DNA of 64,000 nucleotides from Acinetobacter tjernbergiae DSM 14971 = CIP 107465 (lineage in GTDB: Bacteria > Pseudomonadota > Gammaproteobacteria > Pseudomonadales > Moraxellaceae): assembly GCF_000374425.1 (NCBI RefSeq), contig NZ_KB894378.1, positions 1 to 64,000 on the forward strand. The letters run 5' to 3'. Shown here one piece after another: positions 34,795-43,642 of this stretch. Under the pieces are notes generated by a model. That model was not told where the DNA came from. It ran no database searches and saw only the letters and a program-made list of their open reading frames with translations. Every line of letters begins with the position of its first letter. Position 1 is the first letter of the stretch. Position numbers and translations under genes: made by a program.

Positions 34795-35322
34795 ATGACC
34801 ATTGCAATGCGCATTATGATTTCGAGCGAAGAGATTCAAGCCAAAGTCAAAGAACTTGGTGAAAAGATCAATGCACACTATGCTCAAAGTGATAAAGAAC
34901 TGGTATTGATTGGCTTACTGCGTGGCTCAGTCATTTTTATGGCAGATTTATGCCGTTCAATCGAAAAACCACACGAACTCGATTTTATGACCGTGTCTAG
35001 CTATGGTGGCGGGACGGTTTCAACCCGCGATGTCAAAATTTTAAAAGACCTTGATGGTGAAATTCACGGTAAAGACGTTCTCGTGGTTGAAGACATTATT
35101 GACTCAGGCAATACCTTGAGCAAAGTGGTTGAAATGCTTAAAACACGTAACCCGAATTCAATTGAACTGTGTACTTTGGTGAGTAAACCATCACGCCGTG
35201 AAATTGATTTGGACGTAAAATTCTTAGGTTTTGAAGTCGAAGATCGCTTTATTGTTGGTTATGGACTTGATTTTGATCAGAAGTATCGTCACCTTCCTTT
35301 TATCGGTGAAATTGGTCTTTAA
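34795..35322 (+). CDS. hpt: Hypoxanthine phosphoribosyltransferase
   Basis: About 175 residues. It makes IMP (and GMP) from the free base and PRPP. The PRPP-binding motif VLVVEDIIDSGNTL is present, with FMTVSSYGGG and FEVEDRFIVGYGLDFDQKYRHLP split across the C-terminal half. I start at ATG 34795 (MTIAMRIMI) with AGGA 8 bases upstream; the longer in-frame ORF runs through the guaD terminator and cannot be right. Near guaD, it completes a small purine-salvage neighbourhood. Confidence 0.95.
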   Translation: MTIAMRIMISSEEIQAKVKELGEKINAHYAQSDKELVLIGLLRGSVIFMADLCRSIEKPHELDFMTVSSYGGGTVSTRDVKILKDLDGEIHGKDVLVVEDIIDSGNTLSKVVEMLKTRNPNSIELCTLVSKPSRREIDLDVKFLGFEVEDRFIVGYGLDFDQKYRHLPFIGEIGL

Positions 35323-35393
35323 TCAATACATGCTCTAGCGATATATAAATTATAAGCTTCATCTTGCGCTGTAATCAAAGCAGCGCATTACTC

Positions 35394-35416
35394 AGGTGCT
35401 AAAAGCACCTTTTTTA
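35394..35416 (+). terminator. Terminator of hpt
   Basis: AGGTGCT / AGCACCT with an AAA loop and six T after it. Confidence 0.9.
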
Positions 35417-35546
35417 TTATGCTTTGATTAACACCATTCAACAACTGCACAAAAATACGACATAAATAAGGAATCTTCTACAGACAAAAGGCGATCTAAT
35501 CTAGCAGGATGTACGAAATATATTGTTAAAACAAGGAGAAAAGGCA

Positions 35547-35798
35547 ATGTGGTCTCTCATTGTAGCGATTGTGGTGGGGTTTTTTGCAGGTTTGATTGCG
35601 CGTGCATTACATCCTGGTGAAGATAAAGCAGGCTTTGTTGTGACAACGCTATTGGGGATTGCAGGCTCATTACTTGCGACTTATGGCGGTCGTTTACTCG
35701 GATTCTATGGTGAAAACTCAGCTGCTGGTTTTATTGCATCTGTAATTGGTGCGGTGATTATTTTATTCATGTACAAATTAATCACCAAAAAAAGCTAG
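35547..35798 (+). CDS. GlsB/YeaQ/YmgE-family membrane protein
   Basis: An 83-residue protein with three hydrophobic segments. The block GFFAGLIARALHPGED followed by a second Gly-rich helix (LLGIAGSLLATYGGR) and FIASVIGAVIILFMY is typical of the transglycosylase-associated/GlsB stress family (PF04226). The family length supports the ATG at 35547 (MWSLIVAI), with AAGGAG upstream, rather than the TTG at 35523. Function: general stress membrane protein, mechanism unknown. Confidence 0.88.
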   Translation: MWSLIVAIVVGFFAGLIARALHPGEDKAGFVVTTLLGIAGSLLATYGGRLLGFYGENSAAGFIASVIGAVIILFMYKLITKKS

Positions 35799-35807
35799 AA
35801 CGAACTG

Positions 35808-35847
35808 AAAACTCCTAATCCATTGCAATCAATCGATTGGGAGTTTT
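35808..35847. terminator. Bidirectional terminator
   Basis: AAAACTCCTAATC / GATTGGGAGTTTT with a 14-nt loop lies between the converging GlsB-type gene and dsbC. Confidence 0.85.
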
Positions 35848-35852
35848 CTGAT

Positions 35853-36551
35853 TTAGAGTCCTAATTCCTTCCAAATCATCTGAATTTCTTCGGCACTTCG
35901 CCCACCAACCATTTTCAAACCATTTCCGAATATCAGTGTTGGCGTTCCTTCTATGCCTAATTTCTTTCCTAATTCTAGATTGCGATCAATCGGATTAGCA
36001 CAAGTTTTCTCTTTAGGCTGTACATTCTTTTGCAATAAATTTTTCCAAGCATAAGCTTGGTTAGGATCACACCAAATTTGTTTTGACACCGCAAGCGATT
36101 GTGCCTTGAGAGGGTAGATAAAGGTGTAAATCGTGACATCATTGAGCTTATCCAGTTCAACTTCTAATTTTTTACAATATGGGCAATTCGGATCTGAAAA
36201 AATAGTAAGCTGCTGTTTACCATTCCCTTTTACAGTTTTAATTGCATCTTTTAGAGGAAGTTGTTTCCAGTCAATTGAATTTTGCTTTAGAACCAAATCC
36301 TTGGTCAGGTTCTTTTGATCTTTTAAACGAACCATCGAACCAATAAACATATGTTGAGCTGTTTCATCCAAATAAATAATCTGTTGATCTAAACTTGCAC
36401 TGTATAAACCTGTCATTTCTGTCGTTTGGATATTACTCACATGAATATTAGGATATTGCTGATTTAAATTATTTTTTAGGGTTTCCACATTTGCAAAACT
36501 GAGCGCAGACAAACCACTCAATAATGAAAACATCCCAATTCTTATAAACAT
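35853..36551 (-). CDS. dsbC: Thiol:disulfide interchange protein DsbC
   Basis: A 232-residue periplasmic disulfide isomerase. Signal peptide (MFIRIGMFSLLSGLSALSFA), a DsbC/G dimerisation domain (~25-85) and a thioredoxin domain with FSDPNCPYCKKLE (CPYC active site) and the cis-Pro in GTPTLIFGNG. Length and CxxC sequence match DsbC. It is monocistronic, with a terminator at 35808-35847. Confidence 0.92.
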   Translation of the reverse strand: MFIRIGMFSLLSGLSALSFANVETLKNNLNQQYPNIHVSNIQTTEMTGLYSASLDQQIIYLDETAQHMFIGSMVRLKDQKNLTKDLVLKQNSIDWKQLPLKDAIKTVKGNGKQQLTIFSDPNCPYCKKLEVELDKLNDVTIYTFIYPLKAQSLAVSKQIWCDPNQAYAWKNLLQKNVQPKEKTCANPIDRNLELGKKLGIEGTPTLIFGNGLKMVGGRSAEEIQMIWKELGL

Positions 36552-36991
36552 GACAGATACTCAATTCAAAAATCAGCACTATTGTAATCAGGCTTGATCC
36601 GATAAACCGCCTAGCTTACCGAGTAACAACCAAAACCCAACCAAGCACTGCGATGTTTCACGTGGAACATCCGATTTTTTAAGGGTAGATTCACATCACA
36701 GATAAAAAGACTATTTTTGGTAAAAAGATGACAAAAATCCTCACACTATATTGATATTTATGTCATAAATTAAAATCAAACTAGATCGTTTGGTTTATTT
36801 TTGGAATAATTAAAGCACAATCAGCAAGGCAACTTCTGTGTTCTCATTATGCTTGAATAGACAGAGATGAATTACAGAACTTTTGGGGCTTCATTTTAAA
36901 TGAAATAAGGATATGTTTTCCTTTGCATGATTACTTTTAACTTCACATCCTCTGACTGTGTTCAGTCTTGTCTTAAAATTTAGGTATATCC
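36552..36991. other. dsbC-pilU divergent intergenic region
   Basis: A 440-bp region with no gene. It contains the parS-like site at 36654-36669 and, closer to pilU, AT-rich sequence presumably holding its promoter. AGG at about 36982 acts as the pilU Shine-Dalgarno. Confidence 0.5.
36654..36669. promoter_or_regulatory. parS-like ParB binding site
   Basis: TGTTTCACGTGGAACA, a one-mismatch palindrome matching the parS consensus, in the non-coding gap between dsbC and pilU. Confidence 0.9.
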
Positions 36992-38164
36992 ATGTATAAT
37001 GCGGAACTATTAGAAGAAGCTAAAACGTTTATGTTTCATATGCTGACCAAAGTGGTCGAATATGGCGGCTCAGATTTATTCATTACAGCAGATTTTCCAC
37101 CGAGTATAAAATTACAAGGTTTGATGCGTCCGTTGGGACAGCAAATCTTAACTGCAGAAAAAACCAAGCTATTTGCATATAGCCTAATGAATGAAAAACA
37201 ACGCCAAGAGTTTGAAAATGAATGGGAATGTAATTTCGCAATCAACATTCCTGATGTGTCACGTTTCCGTGTCAATGTATTCAAACAACAACTTCAGATT
37301 GGTATGGTTATCCGAACCATCACATCAGAAATCCCAACCTTCCAAAAGCTCAAACTCCCAGAATCATTGAAAAATGTCATGATGGAAAAGCGTGGCTTAG
37401 TATTAGTCGTTGGAAGTACGGGGTCAGGTAAATCAACCTCATTGGCGGCAATGATTGATTATCGTAATGAAAATTCGGCGGGGCATATTATTACGGTTGA
37501 AGACCCCGTGGAATATGTACACAAGCATAAGAAATCAATGATTACCCACCGAGAAGTAGGTGTAGATTGCCATACTTGGCACCATGCCTTAAAAAACACC
37601 TTGCGTCAGGCACCTGATGTAATTCTGATCGGCGAAATCCGTGATACTGAAACCATGGAACATGCGATTGCTTTCGCTGAAACAGGGCATCTGTGTTTAG
37701 GGACGCTCCACGCCAACAATGCCAACCAAGCCTTAGATCGAATCATCAACTTCTTTCCAGATGAACGTCGCAATCAATTACTAATGGATCTTTCATCCAA
37801 TATGAAAGCCATTATTTCTCAACGTTTGGTACGTACTCAAGATGGTCACGGTCGTCGTGCAGCGGTAGAAATTTTACTAAATACACCGTTAATTGCAGAA
37901 AATATCCTGAAAGGTCAATTCCATAATCTCAAAGAAATTATGACCAAGTCTCGTGAATTAGGTATGCAGACTTTTGATCAGGCTTTATTTGATTTATATA
38001 ATGAAGGTGCAATTAGTTATGACGAGGCATTACGTAATGCTGACTCACTCAATGAATTGCGCTTACAGATTAAACTAAAAAGTACTCGCAAAGAAGGTGT
38101 TCCTGCTAGCACTGAAACATCTTTAAACATGTTAAAAGAAGAGCAAGAAATGCAAGGCGTTTAA
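36992..38164 (+). CDS. pilU: Type IV pilus retraction ATPase, PilU-like
   Basis: A 390-residue secretion/retraction ATPase. Walker A GSTGSGKST, Asp box and Walker B VILIGEIRDTETM, His box AETGHLCLGTLHANNANQA. The GGSDLFITADFPPSIK start and the RGLVLVVGSTG region fit PilU rather than PilT; PilU is PilT-dependent and helps forceful retraction. pilT is not next to it here, while in Acinetobacter pilT and pilU are normally adjacent elsewhere, so this may be an extra PilU paralog. It likely contributes to twitching or DNA uptake. Confidence 0.88.
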   Translation: MYNAELLEEAKTFMFHMLTKVVEYGGSDLFITADFPPSIKLQGLMRPLGQQILTAEKTKLFAYSLMNEKQRQEFENEWECNFAINIPDVSRFRVNVFKQQLQIGMVIRTITSEIPTFQKLKLPESLKNVMMEKRGLVLVVGSTGSGKSTSLAAMIDYRNENSAGHIITVEDPVEYVHKHKKSMITHREVGVDCHTWHHALKNTLRQAPDVILIGEIRDTETMEHAIAFAETGHLCLGTLHANNANQALDRIINFFPDERRNQLLMDLSSNMKAIISQRLVRTQDGHGRRAAVEILLNTPLIAENILKGQFHNLKEIMTKSRELGMQTFDQALFDLYNEGAISYDEALRNADSLNELRLQIKLKSTRKEGVPASTETSLNMLKEEQEMQGV

Positions 38165-38170
38165 GCATTA

Positions 38171-38206
38171 AAACAGCCTAGATAATAGTAATTATCTAGG
38201 CTGTTT
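38171..38206 (+). terminator. Terminator of the pilU-like gene
   Basis: AAACAGCCTAGATAAT / ATTATCTAGGCTGTTT, a 16-bp perfect stem with a 4-nt AGTA loop and a T-run. Confidence 0.93.
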
Positions 38207-38245
38207 TTTTAAATTATTAAAATCTAGATGATTCTATTCAATATT

Positions 38246-38578
38246 TTAAGAATCAATTGAAACTTTCCTTTTTAAAGCATACCAGTAACCAACAATTTTA
38301 TTCTTAAAATTTATAATAAATGCTTTAAAGCCAACTTCTTTTTTCTGCTGTTGTTTCAATCGATCTTGTAGACGTTTTTCTTTCGCTTGAATTTCAGCAA
38401 GTTTCTGTTCCTTAGCTTCTTTCTCTTCTTTTAAGTTCTCTGCTACAGTTTTGCCTGTACCCTTACAAGGCTTTGATTGGAACACGACAGCACCTTTATC
38501 ATTGCATTGATAAACTTCAGTTTGAGCATAGAGAGACGTCGAAAATATATAAAATATAGCCAAAATAAAATAATTCAC
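38246..38578 (-). CDS. DUF4124 domain protein, secreted
   Basis: A 110-residue protein with a signal peptide (MNYFILAIFYIFSTSLYA) and a DUF4124 module: VYQCNDKGAVVFQSKPC with two Cys likely forming a disulfide. A Lys/Glu/Gln-rich helix (~45-85) follows. The family is widespread in Proteobacteria and of unknown function. Confidence 0.8.
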   Translation of the reverse strand: MNYFILAIFYIFSTSLYAQTEVYQCNDKGAVVFQSKPCKGTGKTVAENLKEEKEAKEQKLAEIQAKEKRLQDRLKQQQKKEVGFKAFIINFKNKIVGYWYALKRKVSIDS

Positions 38579-38848
38579 GGTATATAACCTAATCTTCTAA
38601 AATTTAATCAATTTCTAATTAATCAGTTTAAATTATATTAAATTATCTTCACAAGATAAATTAAAAATATATGAGCGAAAAAGTTAAATTAATTAATAAA
38701 ACTCACTAATTGTAAAAAAATTTAAATATTTTTTTACTTCAAGCCTACTATAAAATCAAATGTATAAATAAACACTACTGAAAAATAGCATTAAGAAAAT
38801 ATCCTTAATGCTCATATAAACTTCTAAATAAAAATATTATCAGAAAAA

Positions 38849-40204
38849 TTATTTTCCGATACAGAACGATCCAAAAATCTTACCCAATAAATCATCGGCA
38901 CTAAAATCACCCGTGATTTCACCTAATGCATTTTGAGCCAATCGTAAGGACTCAGCCACCAGTTCACCTGCATTAAATACTACAAGTTGCTCACGAGCTT
39001 CCGACAAATAGCACTGAGTGCGCTTCATTGCGTCTAAATGGCGCGTTCTTGCAATAAAGGTGTCTTCCTCAGGTTGAAAGCCTGCATGCGCTGTAATCGC
39101 ATCTATGAGCGCCTGAACACCCATATCTTGTTTTGCTGAGACACGGATATGACGAAAACCTTGATAATCGCTCAGTTCCGCAACCTGATCTGTTAAATCA
39201 CACTTATTACCAATCAACAGCAGTCGCTTTGGTTCAAGATGATCTGCAAAATATTGCTGTGCTAACTGCAAAGGTTCATCACCTTGATTTAAATCATAGA
39301 CCAACAGTAATAAATCTGCCTGTTCAATTTCTTTGATGGCACGACGGATTCCTTCTTGCTCGACAAGATCACCCGTTTCGCGCAAACCCGCAGTATCAGT
39401 TAAAGTAATCGGCAAACCATTTAGACTGATCTTTTCATGTAAAACGTCACGCGTTGTTCCTGCAATATCCGTCACGATCGCACGCTCATGCCCCGCTAAT
39501 GTATTTAACAGACTAGATTTACCAGCATTCGGTTTACCTGCAATCACCACCTGTAAACCTTCGCGTAATAGCTGTCCTTGGCGTGCAGACTGCTGCACAG
39601 CTTGAACTGAATCCTGTACATCATCCAACAAAGCCAAAATCTTGCCATCAGCAAGAAAATCAATTTCCTCTTCTGGAAAATCAATCGCCGCTTCAACATG
39701 CAAACGCAAATGAATCAATTTTTCTAAAACTGTATTAATTTTAGTTGAGAATGCACCTTGCAAAGAGCGAACCGCCGAACGTGCTGCCGCTTGTGAAGTC
39801 GCATCAATCAAATCAGCAATTGCTTCGGCTTGAACCAAATCCATTTTGCCATTTTCAAAAGCACGCATGGAAAATTCACCTGCCTTTGCAGCCGTTGCGC
39901 CCAAATCAAGCAACCGTGCCAACAAGGCATTCTGAATCACAGGGCCACCATGCCCCTGTAATTCCACCACATCTTCACCCGTAAATGAATGTGGATTTGG
40001 GAAACATAATACGATCCCTTCATCCATCACCGAACCATCAGCATCACAAAACTGACGGAAACCTGCCATTCGTGCCACAGGAAGACTTTTCTGGGTCAAT
40101 TGCTCAGCAATCTCATAGGCTTTAGGTCCAGAGAGACGAATCACGCCCACACCACCACGACCTAATGGAGTAGCAATCGCAGCAATTGTGGTTTGATATT
40201 GCAT
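38849..40204 (-). CDS. mnmE: tRNA modification GTPase MnmE
   Basis: About 451 residues. With MnmG it makes the 5-carboxymethylaminomethyl group on wobble uridine. N-terminal formyl-THF-binding-like domain (TTIAAIATPLGRGGVGVIR), GTPase domain with GKPNAGKSSLLN, DIAGTTRD, DTAGLRET and NKCD, and the C-terminal CIGK with the invariant Cys. I start at ATG 40204 (MQYQTTIAA); the longer ORF to 40288 adds an unrelated hydrophobic leader. It is part of the conserved rpmH-to-mnmE origin cluster. Confidence 0.96.
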   Translation of the reverse strand: MQYQTTIAAIATPLGRGGVGVIRLSGPKAYEIAEQLTQKSLPVARMAGFRQFCDADGSVMDEGIVLCFPNPHSFTGEDVVELQGHGGPVIQNALLARLLDLGATAAKAGEFSMRAFENGKMDLVQAEAIADLIDATSQAAARSAVRSLQGAFSTKINTVLEKLIHLRLHVEAAIDFPEEEIDFLADGKILALLDDVQDSVQAVQQSARQGQLLREGLQVVIAGKPNAGKSSLLNTLAGHERAIVTDIAGTTRDVLHEKISLNGLPITLTDTAGLRETGDLVEQEGIRRAIKEIEQADLLLLVYDLNQGDEPLQLAQQYFADHLEPKRLLLIGNKCDLTDQVAELSDYQGFRHIRVSAKQDMGVQALIDAITAHAGFQPEEDTFIARTRHLDAMKRTQCYLSEAREQLVVFNAGELVAESLRLAQNALGEITGDFSADDLLGKIFGSFCIGK

Positions 40205-40267
40205 CTTAAATTCACCTAAAAATGATAGGGTCATGTTAAATAAAAACCCTAAATGATAGCCAAAGAA

Positions 40268-40301
40268 AAATCCGCCTAAGATTACCATCTTAAGCGGATT
40301 T
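40268..40301 (-). terminator. Hairpin between yidC and mnmE
   Basis: AAATCCGCCTAAGAT / ATCTTAAGCGGATTT, with one mismatch and a TACC loop, lies just after the yidC stop. mnmE may therefore be transcribed partly from its own promoter. Confidence 0.85.
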
Positions 40302-40320
40302 ATTCAGTAAAAGTTCGAAC

Positions 40321-42090
40321 TTAAGCGCTCGGCTCAACCTTATTGAGGCGATCTTTTTCGACACCTTTATTGATAAACCATTGTTGTAAAATCGTGATAC
40401 TGTTGTTGACGATCCAGTAAAGCACTAAGCCTGCAGGGAAGAACAACATGAAGACTGTGAACATGATTGGCATGATACGGAATACTTTTGCCTGCATTGG
40501 ATCAGTCGGTTGCGGATTCAGCATTTGCTGAACAAACATGGTGACACCCATGATCAATGGCAAGATAAACCACGGATCCATTGCTGATAAGTCTTGAATC
40601 CAACCTAACCACGGTGCATGACGGAGTTCAACCGATTCCATTAATACCCAATACAAAGCTAAGAAGATCGGCATTTGCAATAATAATGGCAAGCAACCCG
40701 ACAATGGATTAACTTGTTCGCGCTTATATAATGCCATCATTTCTTGAGAGAAACGCATACGGTCTTCACCGAATTCTTCTTTCATGCGTTGCATTTCTGG
40801 TGCTATTACACGCATTTTCGCCATTGAGCGATAGCTTTTAGCAGAAAGTGGCCATAAAATCAGCTTCACTAAGATCGTCAACAAGATAATTGACCATCCC
40901 CAGTTACCAATAATGTTATGGAAAAATTGCAAACCTAAGAATAATAATTTAGCAATTGGCCATAACCAACCATAATCAACTGTTTGGTTTAAGCCATCTG
41001 CCAAGTCCTTTAATTCAGATTGAACTTTTGGACCCGCGTAAAGTTTAGCATCCACTTCCATTGAGGTACCTGCAGGTACATTAATCACTGGAGAAGTAAA
41101 GCCCATAATATTCATATGATCAGCGGACTGACGCGATTCTAACCTGGCAGTATAAGGCTGACCATCAGCTTGAGTAAGTTTTAGAGTGCCTGGAATCCAA
41201 GCACTTACAAAATAATGCTGAACGATAGCAACCCAACCACCTTTTGCTTCAGTACTCAATTTCTCATCATTAAAGTTACTAAACTTTAACTTATTGTAGT
41301 GCGCGTCTGGTGCACCCCATGCGCCACCTAGATAAGTTCCTAATGTGAAAATACCTTGTGAAGACTTACCAGGATCATCTGAATTATCGCGCTTTAACTG
41401 ACCAAACATTTGACCTTGCCAATTTTGCTGGCTTCGGTTTAGGACTTGATGTTTAACCGTAATTGGATAGTCACCCTGAGTAAAAGTGAACGATTTGATC
41501 ACTTCTACACCTTCTGGTGTTTTAAATACCAATGGCACAGTCAAAACTTGATGTGTCTTGCCATCTTTTGATGTAACACTTTTTGCATCAGCCAAAGTAT
41601 ATGCTGTTTTCTCAACATCATACATTGGTCGACCACTGCGGCTGCTATCAGGTCCATTTAAACCAATTAGACCTGATTGAGCGACGTAGGTACGTTTCGC
41701 ATCACTTTCCAACATGACAAACGGTTTTTCGCTGTCTTTACTTTCATCATGGCTCAACAATTCAATACGAACAATATCACCACCTTTAGGATTGATCCAA
41801 AGATGATAAAGATCTGTTTTTACTGAAATAAGCTGCTGATTCACAGCAGAATTTTCTGTCGCTTGTAATTGTGATGCAGTCACATTTGCTTGTGGCACGT
41901 CTGAAGCCGCTGTTGTATTTGCATTTTGAGCGTTTGGCAAATCTGCAGATACATCATGTGCACTTACAACAGCCGCTTGTTGTTGCGGCGCTGGTGCTAC
42001 ATGACCATAATCTTTTTGCCAAGCCAAAATAAGCAAATATGCAGTAACAAACATGGCTCCAAGAATTGCAAATCTGGCCCATTGTTGCAT
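40321..42090 (-). CDS. yidC: Membrane protein insertase YidC
   Basis: A 589-residue inner-membrane insertase. It has an N-terminal signal-anchor helix (RFAILGAMFVTAYLLILAW), a large periplasmic beta-domain (~70-350) and a C-terminal five-helix core with the hydrophilic-groove Arg in YRSMAKMRVIAPEMQ and NPLSGCLPLLLQMPIF. Gram-negative length. It lies 5 bases from yidD on the same strand, part of rpmH-rnpA-yidD-yidC. Confidence 0.97.
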   Translation of the reverse strand: MQQWARFAILGAMFVTAYLLILAWQKDYGHVAPAPQQQAAVVSAHDVSADLPNAQNANTTAASDVPQANVTASQLQATENSAVNQQLISVKTDLYHLWINPKGGDIVRIELLSHDESKDSEKPFVMLESDAKRTYVAQSGLIGLNGPDSSRSGRPMYDVEKTAYTLADAKSVTSKDGKTHQVLTVPLVFKTPEGVEVIKSFTFTQGDYPITVKHQVLNRSQQNWQGQMFGQLKRDNSDDPGKSSQGIFTLGTYLGGAWGAPDAHYNKLKFSNFNDEKLSTEAKGGWVAIVQHYFVSAWIPGTLKLTQADGQPYTARLESRQSADHMNIMGFTSPVINVPAGTSMEVDAKLYAGPKVQSELKDLADGLNQTVDYGWLWPIAKLLFLGLQFFHNIIGNWGWSIILLTILVKLILWPLSAKSYRSMAKMRVIAPEMQRMKEEFGEDRMRFSQEMMALYKREQVNPLSGCLPLLLQMPIFLALYWVLMESVELRHAPWLGWIQDLSAMDPWFILPLIMGVTMFVQQMLNPQPTDPMQAKVFRIMPIMFTVFMLFFPAGLVLYWIVNNSITILQQWFINKGVEKDRLNKVEPSA

Positions 42091-42095
42091 ATCTA

Positions 42096-42416
42096 TTATC
42101 CCAAATAATTAGAGAGATTTTGCTGGAGTAAACGATCACGAAAGGGTACAACAACGTGATGCATTTGAGAATCTATTTGATGAAACGAAATAAAACGAAG
42201 TGCTTTGCATGGTACTGGATCGTAGCCTGAACCACCCCAAGGATGACAACGGCAAACTCGTTTGGTTGATAACCATACACCTTTGACTGTACCGTGGGTT
42301 TGCAATGCTTCGATTGCATATTGCGAGCAAGTGGGAATATAGCGACAACGAGGACCCAATAATGGACTAATTGCAATTTGGTAACATCTAATCAGCCAAT
42401 GTAGTAAACGTACCAT
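42096..42416 (-). CDS. yidD: Membrane protein insertion efficiency factor YidD
   Basis: A 106-residue YidD. Signature [15 protein letters not shown] and [24 protein letters not shown], with conserved Cys residues and an N-terminal amphipathic helix. It assists YidC. It follows rnpA by 9 bases and precedes yidC by 5. Confidence 0.96.
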   Translation of the reverse strand: MVRLLHWLIRCYQIAISPLLGPRCRYIPTCSQYAIEALQTHGTVKGVWLSTKRVCRCHPWGGSGYDPVPCKALRFISFHQIDSQMHHVVVPFRDRLLQQNLSNYLG

Positions 42417-42425
42417 TGGATATCT

Positions 42426-42821
42426 CTAATTTTTTGAGGATGTTTCAACAACTTTGGAATGCTTTTTTGCTAAGCGTTGTAATTTCTGCCAAGCAAAATC
42501 TAATTGTTGATGTAATTCTTGATTTGAAATTGCGTCTATACCAACTTTAGGCATCACAACAATATCAATATCCGCATTAAATTGCGCTTGATGCAAGCGG
42601 AAGCTCTCCCGAGCAAGACGTTTTATTCGATTTCGTTCATGTGCACGGCGCACTTTCTTTTTAGCAACGACAATACCCAAACGGCTATTAGGCTGTTCGG
42701 TTAATTTTGCTAAAAAAAGGAAATGGGGCTGGTGCACTTTAAAAAGCGCACCATCAAATACACTTTTATAATCAGCAGCACAACGAATACGAGATTCAGT
42801 GCCGAAACTGTAAAGTGCCAT
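42426..42821 (-). CDS. rnpA: Ribonuclease P protein component
   Basis: About 131 residues. The basic protein subunit of RNase P, for tRNA 5' maturation. It contains the RNR motif region [18 protein letters not shown] and the F-x-x-V-F head ([12 protein letters not shown]). The ATG at 42821 (MALYSF) is used; a GTG one codon upstream is possible. It follows rpmH by 28 bases. Confidence 0.95.
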   Translation of the reverse strand: MALYSFGTESRIRCAADYKSVFDGALFKVHQPHFLFLAKLTEQPNSRLGIVVAKKKVRRAHERNRIKRLARESFRLHQAQFNADIDIVVMPKVGIDAISNQELHQQLDFAWQKLQRLAKKHSKVVETSSKN

Positions 42822-42849
42822 CACCCAAGTCTGGTCGGCTTAACCGTAA

Positions 42850-42984
42850 TTAAACAGTTAAGCTGTGACGACCTTTCGCACGACGACGAGCTAAAACTTG
42901 ACGACCTGCTTTAGTAGCCATACGAGCGCGGAAACCATGAACGCGTTTACGCTTTAATTCAGATGGTTGGAAAGTACGTTTCAT
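42850..42984 (-). CDS. rpmH: 50S ribosomal protein L34
   Basis: A 44-residue protein, too short for many ORF scans. Sequence begins [18 protein letters not shown] and ends GRHSLTV with the very basic RRRAKGR region, the exact L34 pattern and length. It is the origin-proximal gene of the leftward ribosomal/RNase P/insertase cluster. Confidence 0.97.
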
Positions 42985-43139
42985 TTCGAAACTCCAAAAT
43001 GATCTTTCTATAAAGGTCCGCGATTTTATTGCGCAATGTCTACTCTGTCAATGAAAAATCAAAAACTTTACATTTTGTTTGTGTTGTTTTGAAGCAAGAA
43101 AGCAACAGATGATCAAGTGCTTTTATTGAAAACAAAAAA
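42985..43139. promoter_or_regulatory. rpmH promoter region
   Basis: Leftward leader and promoter area of rpmH-rnpA-yidD-yidC, at the left edge of oriC. No gene is present. Confidence 0.5.
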
Positions 43140-43636
43140 TATACACAAGCTATCTATTTAAATTATATCAATATTCATATATATTCACAGTTTACAAACA
43201 AGCTTATCAACAATTTGATTCCAGTTATAAATTTAATTCTTGGATTTTAAATTTAAATATGCTCACTTATCCACAAATCCCACAAGTCTTATAAGTAAAT
43301 TCAAATTTTAAAATTTAAATTTATTATTATTAGTGTTGATTTATTCTGTGGAAACCCGTGTTTTTATTTAAATAAACAATAGCTTATCATGTGGATAACC
43401 ATGTTTTTATTGATTTTATAAATTGTGGATAACTTTGTGTTTGAAAATATCCACAGCTTGTGCGAAAAGTTATGCACATGTGGTTTGAATTTAAATTTAA
43501 AAACGAATGCTTTCTTTTTCGGCAAAAGTCTCATAAATTTGCCTGACAGATGTGGATAACTTGGTTAGAATGGCGACCCCTTTGAAAAATAGGGTGTTGG
43601 TTTTTTATTTTTGAATTTAAATGGATGGATTAGGGG
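43140..43636. other. Chromosomal replication origin oriC
   Basis: Between rpmH and dnaA lies a 650-bp non-coding, very AT-rich block. DnaA boxes: TTATCCACA 43267-43275; TGTGGATAA 43390-43398, 43424-43432 and 43551-43559; one-mismatch forms TTATCAACA 43204-43212, ATATCCACA 43447-43455 and TTATGCACA 43470-43478. The palindrome TTTRAATTYAAA occurs at 43246, 43484, 43490 (overlapping) and 43610, the last just ahead of dnaA. The most AT-rich part (~43281-43340) is a good unwinding candidate. Genes diverge from here on both sides, as at a bidirectional origin. Confidence 0.92.
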
Positions 43637-43642
43637 ATGCAC

